64,000 bases of DNA from Mycolicibacterium porcinum (GCA_002086835.1 MVIG01000009.1:229799-293798); one strand, 5' to 3'. Shown: positions 1-8,510, counted from the first letter of the stretch. Program-made: numbers and translations. Notes: a model not told the origin generated them from the letters alone.

Positions 1-114
1 GCGTGGCCCGAACAAGAAAGCCACGCCGGCGGCCAAGAGCAGCCCTGAACCGACCACACACACGGCTCGCAGGACGATCGACCAGCTCGGCGTGTGCAGG
101 GATTCGTCCGGCAT
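1..114 (-). CDS. 5' end of a membrane protein gene, cut by the window edge
   Basis: Only the first 38 codons are present. The ATG at 114-112 follows a good ribosome binding site (GAGGAG, 5 nt before the start). The peptide begins MPDESLHTPSW and runs into a hydrophobic stretch at about residues 13-36 (VLRAVCVVGSGLLLAAG then VAFLF), which looks like one transmembrane helix or signal anchor. The product cannot be named from this fragment. The TetR-type operator at 148-163 sits just upstream, so the gene is probably in the same regulon as the P450 gene it diverges from. Confidence 0.6.
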   Translation of the reverse strand, partial: MPDESLHTPSWSIVLRAVCVVGSGLLLAAGVAFLFGPR

Positions 115-147
115 TGGTACCTCCTCGGTTGGGCGCAATGATAACCC

Positions 148-163
148 GACCGACGCGTCGGAC
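148..163. promoter_or_regulatory. TetR-type operator copy 1
   Basis: GACCGACGCGTCGGAC, one mismatch from the perfect palindrome. It lies 34 bp before the start of the leftward membrane protein gene. The rest of 115-507 shows no gene, only this site and the next one. Confidence 0.75.
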
Positions 164-308
164 GGAAGCGTTTTGCGTCGAGTGACCGGAGTGGCGAGAG
201 CGTTAGGCGGGGGCGGCCCCCAACTGGGTCGGTGGAACGCGGGCCGCCTCGTATGCCACTCCTTGACCGTCCAAAGGGGGTGTTGTTAGCATCACAATCG
301 TAGAATTC

Positions 309-324
309 GACCGACGCGACGGTC
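309..324. promoter_or_regulatory. TetR-type operator copy 2
   Basis: GACCGACGCGACGGTC, about 185 bp before the first P450 gene at 508. It is embedded in AT-richer sequence, as expected for a promoter. Confidence 0.75.
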
Positions 325-507
325 GAGTTCTGAGGCTGAAGCTAACCGAAATGTAGGTGCAGGCGGTGGCTACATCTCGAAGGCGGGCGCAGATTGGCGG
401 AGTCGAGTCAACCTCGTACCGCTCGCGAGTCGACCGCGCTGAGCCGTGGCGTGTCCCACGGCGCAGGAGCCGCGGAGTATGGAAACGATGAGAAGGATGG
501 ACCGATT

Positions 508-1920
508 ATGACGCTCACTCAGCCGCAAGGGGCGCCGAAGCCGCCGGCAACGGCGGGAATCCCGATCGTCGGCACTGTCTCCCAGCTGATGAGTGATCCG
601 TTGGGCTTCATGAAAGGCATGGATGCGGTCGCGCCGATCGTGCGGGTGCGACTGGGGGCGCGCGATGTGTACTTCGTGAACCACCCCGATCTGATCAAAG
701 AGGTGTTGGTCACCCGCGAGAAGGAGTTCTCCAAGGCCGGGATGGGCAAACAACGCCTGGATCCACTGGCCGGAGATGGACTGTCGCAGATCGAAGGGCC
801 GGAATGGAGTCGTGCCCGCAAGATGATGCGGCCGGGATTCACACAGCGGTCGTTGGCCAAGATGTCGGAGAAGATGGTGTTCGCCATCGCCGACCACCTC
901 GATTCTTGGGAACCCAAGCTTGCCGCCGGCGAGTCGATCAACCTCAGTTCGGAATTGGCCGAACTGACGATGTCGGTCCTCACCTCCACCATCTTCGGTC
1001 ACTCTCTGACGCTAGAAGATCGCAAAACGCTGGACCGTGACTTCGCGGCCGCGAATCGATGGGTCAACTGGCGGCTGTGGACACCAGGTTTTCCGGAGTG
1101 GGCGCCGCTGCCTGGTAAGCGCAAGGGCATTGCGGCAATGGCGCGTATCGACCGCGTCCTGGCGAAGCTGACAGACCATCGTCGCCAACATCCCGAACGC
1201 TACGACGACTTACTTTCGATGCTGGTCAATGCCGAGTCCGAGGACGATGGCTCGGTGTTCGACGCCAAGCAGATCCGCGATCATGCCATGAATCTCCTAT
1301 TCGCCGGCCACGAGACCACTGCGATCACAAGCACCTGGGCCTTGGCGCTGATGCAGCAGCATCCGTACTGGGAAGAGCGCGCCATCCGTGAGGTCGACGA
1401 AGTGTTGCAAGGCCGCACGCCGTCGTTCGAAGACTGGCAACGGCTGCCGGTGATCAAGGCGTGTTGGGAAGAGGCCATGCGAATGTATCCGCCCGCCTTC
1501 ATCAACGGCAGAACCGCTGTCGCCGATTGTGAACTCGGGGGCTATTCGGTTCCGAAGGGCACCATGGTGATGCTCAATGTCGTTGGCACCCACTATCATC
1601 CTGAATTCTGGGATAAGCCGGAGGAATTCAATCCTGACCGATTCCTCGACGATCGCGACAAGTCGCGCCACATGTGTGCCTACTATCCGTTCGGAGTTGG
1701 CTCGCGCATGTGCATCGGCAAGTACATGGGAACTGTTGAAGCGGTGCTGGCGATCTCGATGATCTATCAGCGTTATCGGCTGGTCCTTGACGCAGGTGCG
1801 GACATCGCACCCAAGATCAAGATGAGCATCCAGTTCCAGGACGGCCCGCGGATGCGGATAGAGCCTCGGGCAGCCTCGAGTGCGACGGCATCGGTGCAAG
1901 CCCCCGTTCCCGCGGTTTGA
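508..1920 (+). CDS. Cytochrome P450 (first of three)
   Basis: A 470-residue P450, longer than the usual 400-430 residues of soluble actinobacterial P450s. The I-helix oxygen-binding motif is FAGHETTAITSTW, the K-helix ExxR is in WEEAMRMYPP, and the heme loop is FGVGSRMCIGKYM with the cysteine ligand. I chose the ATG at 508 because the preceding in-frame residues look non-coding and AAGGA lies upstream. An SDR follows after 10 bp and a 3Fe-4S ferredoxin after that, so the three probably form an oxygenation operon: hydroxylation, alcohol oxidation and electron supply. The substrate is unknown. The upstream TetR-type operator ties it to the cluster regulon. Confidence 0.93.
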   Translation: MTLTQPQGAPKPPATAGIPIVGTVSQLMSDPLGFMKGMDAVAPIVRVRLGARDVYFVNHPDLIKEVLVTREKEFSKAGMGKQRLDPLAGDGLSQIEGPEWSRARKMMRPGFTQRSLAKMSEKMVFAIADHLDSWEPKLAAGESINLSSELAELTMSVLTSTIFGHSLTLEDRKTLDRDFAAANRWVNWRLWTPGFPEWAPLPGKRKGIAAMARIDRVLAKLTDHRRQHPERYDDLLSMLVNAESEDDGSVFDAKQIRDHAMNLLFAGHETTAITSTWALALMQQHPYWEERAIREVDEVLQGRTPSFEDWQRLPVIKACWEEAMRMYPPAFINGRTAVADCELGGYSVPKGTMVMLNVVGTHYHPEFWDKPEEFNPDRFLDDRDKSRHMCAYYPFGVGSRMCIGKYMGTVEAVLAISMIYQRYRLVLDAGADIAPKIKMSIQFQDGPRMRIEPRAASSATASVQAPVPAV

Positions 1921-1930
1921 CCAGGAGGAC

Positions 1931-2731
1931 ATGACAGAAATGGGACGGTTCAACGGTAAAGGTGTCATCGTGAGCGGTGGTGCGTCGGGTATCGGTGAAG
2001 CCGCGGTGCGGAAATTCGTCGGGGAGGGCGCGAAAGTCGTCATCGCCGATGTCAACACCTCGCTGGGTGAGCGCTTGAGCGCCGAGCTCGGCGCCCAGGC
2101 GGAGTTCGTGCGACTCGACGTCGCGGATCCGCAGGCGTGGTCCGGTGCGGTGGATGCCGTCGTCGCGCATGCCGGCGGATTGAACGTGCTGGTGAACTCT
2201 GCGGGCATACAAATCGGGGGAGTGATCGACGAGGTGACCGACGAGGATTGGCAGCGGGTGATGGGCGTCAATCTCAACGGCACCTTCTTCGGATGCCGGG
2301 CCGCGTTTCCGGAGATCCGTCGCGCCGGTGGCGCTATCGTCAACATCTCCTCCAGCGGTGTCCTTCAGGGCTATCAGCAGTACCCGGCCTACTCTGCGGC
2401 GAAAGCCGGTGTCATCGCGTTGACGCAATCCATTGCCGCCTATTGTCGCAATGGCGGCTACCCGGTCCGATGCAACGCGATCTTGCCCGGCGGCATCGAG
2501 ACGCCCATGGTGCATGACGCAATCCGTCGAGAATTCGGGCTGGATCCAACGTCAGAGATGGCGGCACCCATGCTCGCGGCGCTCGGCCGGCCATCGCAGG
2601 TCGCCGACACCGTCGCCTATCTGGCCTCCGATGAAGCTTCATTCGTCAATGGACAGTCCTTGCTGGTCGACGGTGCGTCCACTTTCACCGTTCCCGCAGC
2701 ATCGCTGACTCAGTCCGTCTCAGCTGAGTAG
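1931..2731 (+). CDS. SDR family NAD(P)-dependent oxidoreductase
   Basis: A 266-residue classical short-chain dehydrogenase. The nucleotide-binding motif GGASGIG is near residue 17, NSAG lies mid-protein, the catalytic serine is in NISSSG, and the YxxxK motif is in YSAAKAG. The strong AGGAGG at 1923-1928 is very close to the ATG at 1931, and the in-frame ATG at 1940 is an equally possible start. It is co-transcribed with the upstream P450 and the downstream ferredoxin. The likely role is oxidation of a hydroxyl made by the P450, or a 3-hydroxyacyl-CoA step; this is inferred from position. Confidence 0.92.
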   Translation: MTEMGRFNGKGVIVSGGASGIGEAAVRKFVGEGAKVVIADVNTSLGERLSAELGAQAEFVRLDVADPQAWSGAVDAVVAHAGGLNVLVNSAGIQIGGVIDEVTDEDWQRVMGVNLNGTFFGCRAAFPEIRRAGGAIVNISSSGVLQGYQQYPAYSAAKAGVIALTQSIAAYCRNGGYPVRCNAILPGGIETPMVHDAIRREFGLDPTSEMAAPMLAALGRPSQVADTVAYLASDEASFVNGQSLLVDGASTFTVPAASLTQSVSAE

Positions 2732-2743
2732 CTAGGAGAAGCA

Positions 2744-2968
2744 GTGTCTGATTTGCGATCCATCGATGCACCCGGAAACCACGTCACTGTGGACAGGTCC
2801 AAGTGCATCGGAAGTGGCAACTGCGTGATGTGGGCAGCCGCGACATTCGATCTTGATGACGACGAGTTGGTGATTTTGCAGCCCGACTCGGACGACTCTC
2901 CGGAGTCCATCGTCGAAGCTGCGCAGAACTGTCCGGTAGGCGCCATCACCGCCGAGGCGCGTGACTAG
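2744..2968 (+). CDS. Small [3Fe-4S] ferredoxin
   Basis: A 74-residue ferredoxin with a GTG start 6 nt after AGGAG. The cluster ligands are in CIGSGNC (C-x5-C, the spacing of 3Fe-4S proteins) and NCPVGAI. Small ferredoxins of this kind donate electrons to actinobacterial P450s. It ends the P450-SDR-ferredoxin operon, and no reductase is encoded with it. Candidate reductases are at 10016-11263 and 41280-42911. The gene ends just before a long inverted repeat. Confidence 0.92.
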   Translation: MSDLRSIDAPGNHVTVDRSKCIGSGNCVMWAAATFDLDDDELVILQPDSDDSPESIVEAAQNCPVGAITAEARD

Positions 2969-2989
2969 TCGTGGTGTCGCGCAGCCATT

Positions 2990-3048
2990 CACGCTCGTAA
3001 CGCTGTGGCGGTTTCCGGCGAACCTTCCGCCGTAGCGTTACGAGCGTG
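2990..3048. repeat. Long inverted repeat between convergent operons
   Basis: Arms of 22 bp (2990-3011 and 3027-3048) pair at 20 of 22 positions around a 15-nt loop. There is no T tract on either strand. It lies just after the ferredoxin stop and before the terminator of the opposing operon. It could be a terminator for the rightward operon, an mRNA-stabilising hairpin or a dispersed palindromic repeat. Confidence 0.6.
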
Positions 3049-3067
3049 AGGGGCGGTCATCGTGGAT

Positions 3068-3105
3068 AAAAACGTGCCCACCTGGTCACCGACCAGGTGG
3101 GCACG
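3068..3105 (-). terminator. Intrinsic terminator of the leftward operon
   Basis: A perfect 15-bp stem (3073-3087 with 3091-3105) and a 3-nt loop are followed, on the minus strand, by TTTTT (AAAAA at 3068-3072 on the plus strand). It lies just after the stop of the SnoaL-like gene ending at 3116. This is a textbook rho-independent terminator. Confidence 0.9.
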
Positions 3106-3115
3106 GAACTGACGT

Positions 3116-3505
3116 CTAGCGCCACGCTCGATAGAATTCGGGTTCCGGATACTCCCAGTACTCGACGAGCTTGCCGCCGTCAATCCGGTACACCTGGGCG
3201 AGAACGTAACTGAATGTCTCACCATCACGTTCGAGCCGATGGCGCACTATGGCAACACCGAGACGGTCGTTGGCGACGATGTCGATCAGTTCGTCCCGGT
3301 AGGTGCCGCCACTGATCTCCATGAACTTCTGGTACATGCGCAGGCCCTCGTCGGCGCCGCGCCAGTCACCGCTGATCTGGGTCTCCCCTGGCTCGTGCCA
3401 CACGATTTCAGGATCCACCAATTCCTTGTAGACGGTGTCGTCGCCGGCGATAAAGGAATCGTAGAGTCGGCGTAAAGCCACTTCGTTGGCGTGAGGCGAT
3501 GTCAA
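3116..3505 (-). CDS. SnoaL-like (NTF2 fold) small protein
   Basis: About 129 residues from a TTG at 3505, chosen because AAGGA lies 8 nt upstream; another TTG at 3550 would add 15 residues. Features such as ALRRLYDSFIAGD, IVWHEPG and LVEYWEY are typical of the SnoaL/NTF2-like cone fold, which includes ketosteroid-isomerase-like enzymes, dehydratases and hydrolases. It is last in a leftward operon with the barrel protein (3560-4105) and the APH-type kinase (4137-5180), and a strong terminator follows. An isomerase or dehydratase role on a CoA or cyclic intermediate is plausible but not shown. Confidence 0.75.
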   Translation of the reverse strand: MTSPHANEVALRRLYDSFIAGDDTVYKELVDPEIVWHEPGETQISGDWRGADEGLRMYQKFMEISGGTYRDELIDIVANDRLGVAIVRHRLERDGETFSYVLAQVYRIDGGKLVEYWEYPEPEFYRAWR

Positions 3506-3559
3506 TTCAGAAATCCTTCCCTCGGGATTTGGATGCAGGCATTGATACAAGTGGTGGTG

Positions 3560-4105
3560 CTACCGCGATGTGAGAGGTGAGTCCAGCAGATAGGTTTCCT
3601 CGTTGTGGGACACCGCGCCGCCGGCGTCGATGCGCCGGAAGTTCATGGTTTGAAACATCGTTCCTGTTGCCCCGGCGAACTCGCCTGCACCACCGATGAT
3701 GACGCCGCGGCCCTGCGGGCCCGGGCCGCTGGTCGCGACGAATGGGGCTTCACCCTCCCACGGTTCGCCAGTTTCATGCACAGTGGAAAACAGTTCCACC
3801 AGTTTGGGATTCGCGTAGTCCTTCACCTGGTAGGAAGCGAGGACGCCGCGCGCTGGCAGTGTGATTGTGAAAGCGACATGCAACTTGTCGCCTTCGGTCC
3901 ATTCCAGTTCGCTGCCGATGCCGATCTCGCGGCCCTCGGCATCGCGGATCTTGGTCAGCACGACGACCTGATTGCTCAACGGGGTGTCAGCGAGGTTCTC
4001 GATTCCCGCGGGGAAAATCGGTTGAGCCACAGAGCCGTCGTGGGTGATGGCAATGACGTCGTGGGGAGTGCTCCAGTAGAAACGCTCGACGATGGGTTCG
4101 CTCAT
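3560..4105 (-). CDS. Uncharacterised protein, possible allene-oxide-cyclase-like barrel
   Basis: A 181-residue protein with no signal peptide. The C-terminal half is rich in alternating beta-strand patterns and glycines (GRGVIIGGAGEFAGATG), which resembles the barrel of allene oxide cyclase and dirigent-like proteins. I recognise the style, not a firm family. It lies between an APH-type kinase gene and a SnoaL-like gene in one operon, so it probably acts on a pathway intermediate. A binding or cyclising role is a guess. Confidence 0.65.
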   Translation of the reverse strand: MSEPIVERFYWSTPHDVIAITHDGSVAQPIFPAGIENLADTPLSNQVVVLTKIRDAEGREIGIGSELEWTEGDKLHVAFTITLPARGVLASYQVKDYANPKLVELFSTVHETGEPWEGEAPFVATSGPGPQGRGVIIGGAGEFAGATGTMFQTMNFRRIDAGGAVSHNEETYLLDSPLTSR

Positions 4106-4136
4106 GCGCGGTGGTTCCTTTCAGTCGGGAGAGATA

Positions 4137-5180
4137 TCAGTTAGTCAGCAGATCAAGTGACCGATGGTCGGCGACGGCAGCCCCGCACCGCTGGCCGGCG
4201 GCCACACAAACTTCTTCGGGTTGGAACATCGGCGTGGTAAGACACCACAGCAGGCCGAAGTATGCGGCTCGCCGATATTCGAGCCACGCGTCGTCAAAAT
4301 CAATGACAGGGCCGCCCGCGGCCGCCAGATACTGCAGATAACGAGCGAGCAGTGCGCGTTCGTGGTTGCGTCGGTCTTCGATCGCCAGTGCCGTGCTGAG
4401 GAAGTAGGCCACGTCGTGGGACCAACGGCCGGCCATTGCGCCTTGCCAGTCCAGGAAGCCCGACGTGCCATCAGCGAGGAAATAGAGATTGGCTACGTGA
4501 GAATCGCCGTGCAGCAGGCATCGGGGTGATTCCAGATCCAGCTCCACGAGTCGGTCGAAGGCGTCGCGCGCCTTCACTCTCTCGATCAGGTCACCGGTGA
4601 GGTAGTCGAACCGGGCCGTTGGCGCACAGGTGTCCCAGTTCTCTTTTGAGAAAAGAAACTCTGAGACATTCGCAGAATTGTGCACGCCCAACCATGGGTT
4701 GGCGTCAAGTATCGGAGCGCTCCAGGACGACGCGTGCAGCGAGGCGAATGAATGCAGAACTCGTTCAGCCTGCTCGATTTTCATGGTTTGCAGCGGTGAT
4801 CCGAAGGTTGCGCCGGCCGCCGCGAGATCCTCGAGCAGTATCGTGCCGGTGGCGTCCGCGCCGGCGTCGGCGAAAAAGCAGCGGGGGTGGACGCCACCGA
4901 CGTGCGGCAGCACCTCCGCGTAGACGCGGGCTTCATGACGGTAGTAAAAGGCGAGCATGGCGCTGTGAGCCTCATAGCCGCCTTTGAGCAGCATTTTGGC
5001 TGGCAAGGTGGTGGAATCGGCGTAGTCGAGGTCGAGGAACGCCTTGGTGGTAGTGCCGTGAATGATCTTCGACTGACGCACCTTGGCGACTTCGACGCCG
5101 AGAACCTCGCTCAGCCATGCGGCATCGATGTCATCGACTGATGGGATTGCACTCGTACTGGATTGAGCAGAGGGATTCAT
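4137..5180 (-). CDS. APH/ecdysteroid-kinase-like phosphotransferase
   Basis: A 347-residue member of the aminoglycoside phosphotransferase superfamily, EcKinase-like subgroup. The catalytic loop is LLHGDSHVANLY and the metal-binding motif is GFLDWQGAM. An upstream in-frame ATG at 5192 is possible, but 5180 follows a GGAACGG. Relatives phosphorylate hydroxyls on small molecules or acyl-CoAs. In a catabolic cluster a hydroxylated intermediate is likelier than an antibiotic as substrate. It is first gene of a three-gene operon driven from the operator at 5266-5281. Confidence 0.85.
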   Translation of the reverse strand: MNPSAQSSTSAIPSVDDIDAAWLSEVLGVEVAKVRQSKIIHGTTTKAFLDLDYADSTTLPAKMLLKGGYEAHSAMLAFYYRHEARVYAEVLPHVGGVHPRCFFADAGADATGTILLEDLAAAGATFGSPLQTMKIEQAERVLHSFASLHASSWSAPILDANPWLGVHNSANVSEFLFSKENWDTCAPTARFDYLTGDLIERVKARDAFDRLVELDLESPRCLLHGDSHVANLYFLADGTSGFLDWQGAMAGRWSHDVAYFLSTALAIEDRRNHERALLARYLQYLAAAGGPVIDFDDAWLEYRRAAYFGLLWCLTTPMFQPEEVCVAAGQRCGAAVADHRSLDLLTN

Positions 5181-5265
5181 GAGCCGTTCCATTCGGGTGT
5201 GATCTGGCTACAAGTGCTGCGTTGCGGTGTGGTGGCTCACATCGCAGCTGCGGACCACAATATAC

Positions 5266-5281
5266 GACCGTCCAGACGGTC
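5266..5281. promoter_or_regulatory. TetR-type operator copy 3
   Basis: GACCGTCCAGACGGTC, 85 bp upstream of the leftward kinase operon. The outer half-sites are conserved and the centre differs. Confidence 0.75.
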
Positions 5282-5314
5282 GGTAGTTCTGTTTCGGAAT
5301 CGGCTGGTCTTCCC

Positions 5315-5797
5315 CTACTCGGCCGCTGACTCCGGCCGCAAGACAGCGAGAATTCCGGGCGGAAACTTTTCGGTGCCGTGGGCGAACATGCGCCGGTGTG
5401 TGATTCGCCAGGAGTCACCGTCGCGACGCCACTGGTCGAGGTAGCGGCCGAACACGACGGGTTGCACTGGCGGATTGGTCACGTCATGCCAGGCGTAGAC
5501 GTAGCTGAGCGATTCGGCGTGGTGCGGATCGGTGAAAGTGACCGATACGTTCGAAATATGGTGGCTGGTGGCCCGCACCCCCGCCAGTTGCGTGCGAATC
5601 CATGTGACGACTGCGGCGGACGAGCGCAGAGTGTCCTCGTCTCGTTGGCCGTATTCAGCGACGCAGTCTGGGGCGAATATGTCGGACACGGCGTCGAAAC
5701 TCCCTTCGTCGATCAGCCGCGCGTAGAGATGTAGTGCGTCGGTGATCGCGGCCCTGCTGGTCAGCAGTTCAATCTGCGCGGCGAGGTCATTGGGCAC
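5315..5797 (-). CDS. SnoaL-like (NTF2 fold) protein
   Basis: 160 residues from a GTG at 5797 with AGGAGAA 5 nt upstream. Motifs such as ALHLYARLIDEG, VSDIFAPDCVAEY and SWRITHRRMF place it in the SnoaL_4/NTF2-like group, which includes scytalone-dehydratase-like and ring-hydroxylase small-subunit-like folds. No active site can be assigned. It diverges from the P450 at 6005, and the operator at 5900-5915 lies between them. A paralogue is encoded at 29050-29604. Confidence 0.82.
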   Translation of the reverse strand: MPNDLAAQIELLTSRAAITDALHLYARLIDEGSFDAVSDIFAPDCVAEYGQRDEDTLRSSAAVVTWIRTQLAGVRATSHHISNVSVTFTDPHHAESLSYVYAWHDVTNPPVQPVVFGRYLDQWRRDGDSWRITHRRMFAHGTEKFPPGILAVLRPESAAE

Positions 5798-5899
5798 GGA
5801 ACTTCTCCTAAGGTGCGTTTTCGGGTTGCGGGCCGCTGTTTGCCGTCGGCCAATCGTGCCTTGACCCACAGTCGGTGGTGTTCTACCGTCACAATATTC

Positions 5900-5915
5900 G
5901 ACCGACGAGGCGGTC
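5900..5915. promoter_or_regulatory. TetR-type operator copy 4
   Basis: GACCGACGAGGCGGTC in the divergent region between the SnoaL-like gene (start 5797) and the P450 (start 6005). A GTTAAT directly after the site could be a -10 element for the rightward promoter. Confidence 0.75.
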
Positions 5916-6004
5916 GTGTTAATTTCAGGGCAGATAACGATCGACGTATCGAGGCGACGCTTCGCCGGTGCCCGATCGCCACTTAGAGACAAGAAGGGCA
6001 GCCG

Positions 6005-7306
6005 ATGACCATGACCGGGCATGAGGACACGCCAGCCGAGACTCCCAGTGTCGAGGTCGACACCTCCGACGATGCGATCGGACGTGCCTACCGCGCGTTT
6101 GATATGGCGCTGAACCAGGGAGTTGCCGATGGTCACGCAATGATGTCCAAGCTGGCTTCGAACGGCAAGGTCTTGCGTGGGAGGGGTAACGACATCGGAG
6201 GCTGGACTCTCCCGACGATCTTCAAGTTACCCGACGAGATGGAGATCTCGATGGTGTTCTCCTATGACGCCGTCACGCAGTGCCTGCGCGATGCAGAGAC
6301 TTTCAAACACAAGATGTATCCCGATGTGGGTGGCGAGACTTTCCTGCATATGGATGGCCCTGACCATCGCCGATACCGTCTGCTACTGGGCGAAGTGTTC
6401 AGCCCGGGAGCATGCAAGCGGTGGAGCGAAAAGCTCATCGAACCGCTGGTTACAAAGATGGCGTCGGACTTGACTGCCAAAGATGAGCGGAAGGCCGATC
6501 TGCGCAAGGAATTCTGCGATCTCATGCCGTCGTATGTGTTTGGCGCCATCATGGGTGTTCCCGAGGAAGATTACGACAAGCTCAAGGCGTGGGCGTACTA
6601 CGTGATTGCGGCACCGGTTGACGAGAATTCGGCGCAACAAGCGATGCTGCTTGGCCAGTATTTGGCATCGTTAGTGGCCGAGCGTCGGGCCCTGGGCGAA
6701 GACGAACTGGCGAACCGCGCCGATCTGGTCAGTGCCATGATCCGGGCCAATCATCCAGATCACGGTCAATTGACAGACGACGAAATAGTCAGCGCACTGT
6801 TCATTCTGACCGCGGCAGGAAACGAGACCACGGGGCGTGGGTTGACCACGACCTTGTTCTACCTGCTCTCGACGCCAGGGGCCATCGGCGAGGTGAATGA
6901 AAACCGGTCTTTGCTCGTTGCGGCGCAGGAAGAGGCGATGCGTCTCTCGCCGGCCGGTGGCAGCTTCGAGTTGCGTCTCGCCGTCGCCGACGCCGAGTTG
7001 GAGGGCGAGCACATCAGTGAAGGCACCGGGGTGATCACGAACCTGTACACCGCCAATCGGGATCCAGCGCGGTGGGACCGGCCCGACGAATATGACTTGC
7101 ACCGCAAGCGGGCTCAGACGGTCGCGTTCGGCTACGGGCCCCACATGTGCCTCGGCATGCACCTTGCCAGGACTGAGATGACGGCCGGACTGAACGCGTT
7201 GCTGGACAAATTGCCCAACCTCCGATTCGACCCCGACCAGACGCAGCCGCGCATCGAGGGTATGTGGTTCACCGGGGTGCACTCGCTGCCCGTGGTGTGG
7301 GACTGA
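6005..7306 (+). CDS. Cytochrome P450 (second of three)
   Basis: A 433-residue soluble P450 of typical actinobacterial length. The I-helix motif is LTAAGNETTGRG, ExxR is in AAQEEAMRLSP, and the heme-binding loop is FGYGPHMCLGMHLA. It is transcribed alone, divergently from the SnoaL-like gene, and its 3' end faces the leftward operon ending at 7389. Electron partners must come from elsewhere in the cluster. The substrate is unknown; the style resembles mycobacterial P450s acting on terpenoid or sterol-like compounds. Confidence 0.95.
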   Translation: MTMTGHEDTPAETPSVEVDTSDDAIGRAYRAFDMALNQGVADGHAMMSKLASNGKVLRGRGNDIGGWTLPTIFKLPDEMEISMVFSYDAVTQCLRDAETFKHKMYPDVGGETFLHMDGPDHRRYRLLLGEVFSPGACKRWSEKLIEPLVTKMASDLTAKDERKADLRKEFCDLMPSYVFGAIMGVPEEDYDKLKAWAYYVIAAPVDENSAQQAMLLGQYLASLVAERRALGEDELANRADLVSAMIRANHPDHGQLTDDEIVSALFILTAAGNETTGRGLTTTLFYLLSTPGAIGEVNENRSLLVAAQEEAMRLSPAGGSFELRLAVADAELEGEHISEGTGVITNLYTANRDPARWDRPDEYDLHRKRAQTVAFGYGPHMCLGMHLARTEMTAGLNALLDKLPNLRFDPDQTQPRIEGMWFTGVHSLPVVWD

Positions 7307-7388
7307 TTCAGGGCTGACGCTTCGCCACCTCGACGCTGCGGTGGCGAAGCGTTTCACCCACCGGACTGGCGCTGGGGGTCACCGTTGG

Positions 7389-7757
7389 TCAGCCCTCGGA
7401 AGCGGGAGTGTACTCGGTGGCGTCGGCGCGGGTTTGCTCACCGGGCTGCAAATGGTTTACCAGGGTGCGGAGGCGAGGTTCGCGCAGCGTGCCGACATAG
7501 CCCGCGAGCCATTGGCAGATCGCGGCCGTGAGTCCGGGTGATAGCGGAATGCCCAGGCACACGGCCTTATTGAGCAGTTCCTCGATCGCCGTGAAGGTGT
7601 CGTCGGCACCGATTCTGAGGTAGATCTGGTTGCGGGCGGGCTTGCTCAATCGGGGAGTTACGGCCCCCGCGAGGTCCCAGGCCACTTGCGCCTGCGTGAG
7701 CCTGGCTCGCGCTTGGGAAGCGGAGGGACCTTCGGACAGAGAGGACGTCGACGACAT
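7389..7757 (-). CDS. Hypothetical protein, about 122 residues
   Basis: I do not recognise the family. The start is uncertain: ATG at 7757, with GTG at 7763 and further upstream as options. The protein is mostly helical by composition, with no signal peptide or membrane segment. It contains a stretch like LAGYVGTLREPRLRTLVNHL near the C-terminus. It follows the SDR stop (7775) closely, so it is probably the last gene of the FdR-thiolase-SDR operon. Confidence 0.55.
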   Translation of the reverse strand: MSSTSSLSEGPSASQARARLTQAQVAWDLAGAVTPRLSKPARNQIYLRIGADDTFTAIEELLNKAVCLGIPLSPGLTAAICQWLAGYVGTLREPRLRTLVNHLQPGEQTRADATEYTPASEG

Positions 7758-7774
7758 GGGCACGGTGCAGGTAG

Positions 7775-8509
7775 TCACGGTCGGCGCGGATCGGAGTTGC
7801 GCCGCGCGATGACGATGTTGCCGACTGCAGCGTTGGCAGACAGGTGCGTCAGTGCTACGGCAAGCTCGGCCACGTCGGCGGTGGTGATCATTCCGGTGCG
7901 CGGTTCGTCGAGCCAGGCGGTCATGTCGGTGTCGACGAAACCGGGCGAGAGTGCGGTGGCGGTGACGCCGTGTTCGCCCTCCTCCAGTGTCACGGTGTCG
8001 CACAGAGAGATCAACGCTGACTTGCTGGCGCCGTAGGCGGCCAACCCCGCTTCAGGATGGACACCGGCGATCGAAGCCAGGGCGACGACCTTCGCTCCCC
8101 GTTCGGGAGCTGTCGAGGCTGACTTACGAAGCAACGGAAGCAGATCCTGCAGCAGCATGTAGGCCGAACGGACGTTGAGGTTGAACGTCAAGTCGTAGTT
8201 CTTCATGGTGCTTTCGGTGATGGGCGCGTAGTGGCCCAGTCCGGCGTTGAGGATCAGCACGTCCAAGCGATCGAAGGTATCGAGATGTTCAGTGGCTACC
8301 CGCCGCACGCCGGCTTCGTCGGAGAGATCGGCGGCGATTTCGCGCACCTGGACGCCGAATTCGGCACGGATCTGATCGGCGAACGACGACAGCCCGGGAG
8401 CGCGGCGCGCGACAAGGGCCAGATCGTATCCTTCTCCGGCGAGCCGTCGGGCGATTTCGGCGCCGATGCCGCGAGATGCTCCCGTGATGAGTGCGCAGCG
8501 TTCGCTCAT
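7775..8509 (-). CDS. SDR family oxidoreductase
   Basis: A 244-residue classical SDR: TGASRGIG near the N-terminus, LNAGLG, and the YxxxK motif in YGASKSA. The ATG at 8509 lies one base from the stop of the thiolase-family gene (8511), so translation is probably coupled. It belongs to the leftward operon controlled by the operator at 11279. Its role is probably a hydroxy/keto interconversion in the pathway. Confidence 0.92.
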   Translation of the reverse strand: MSERCALITGASRGIGAEIARRLAGEGYDLALVARRAPGLSSFADQIRAEFGVQVREIAADLSDEAGVRRVATEHLDTFDRLDVLILNAGLGHYAPITESTMKNYDLTFNLNVRSAYMLLQDLLPLLRKSASTAPERGAKVVALASIAGVHPEAGLAAYGASKSALISLCDTVTLEEGEHGVTATALSPGFVDTDMTAWLDEPRTGMITTADVAELAVALTHLSANAAVGNIVIARRNSDPRRP

Positions 8510-8510
8510 G

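Noticed and set aside
1297-2346. Long minus-strand frame antisense to the first P450 and SDR genes
   Set aside because: It is antisense to two clearly coding genes with intact motifs; a codon-phase shadow.
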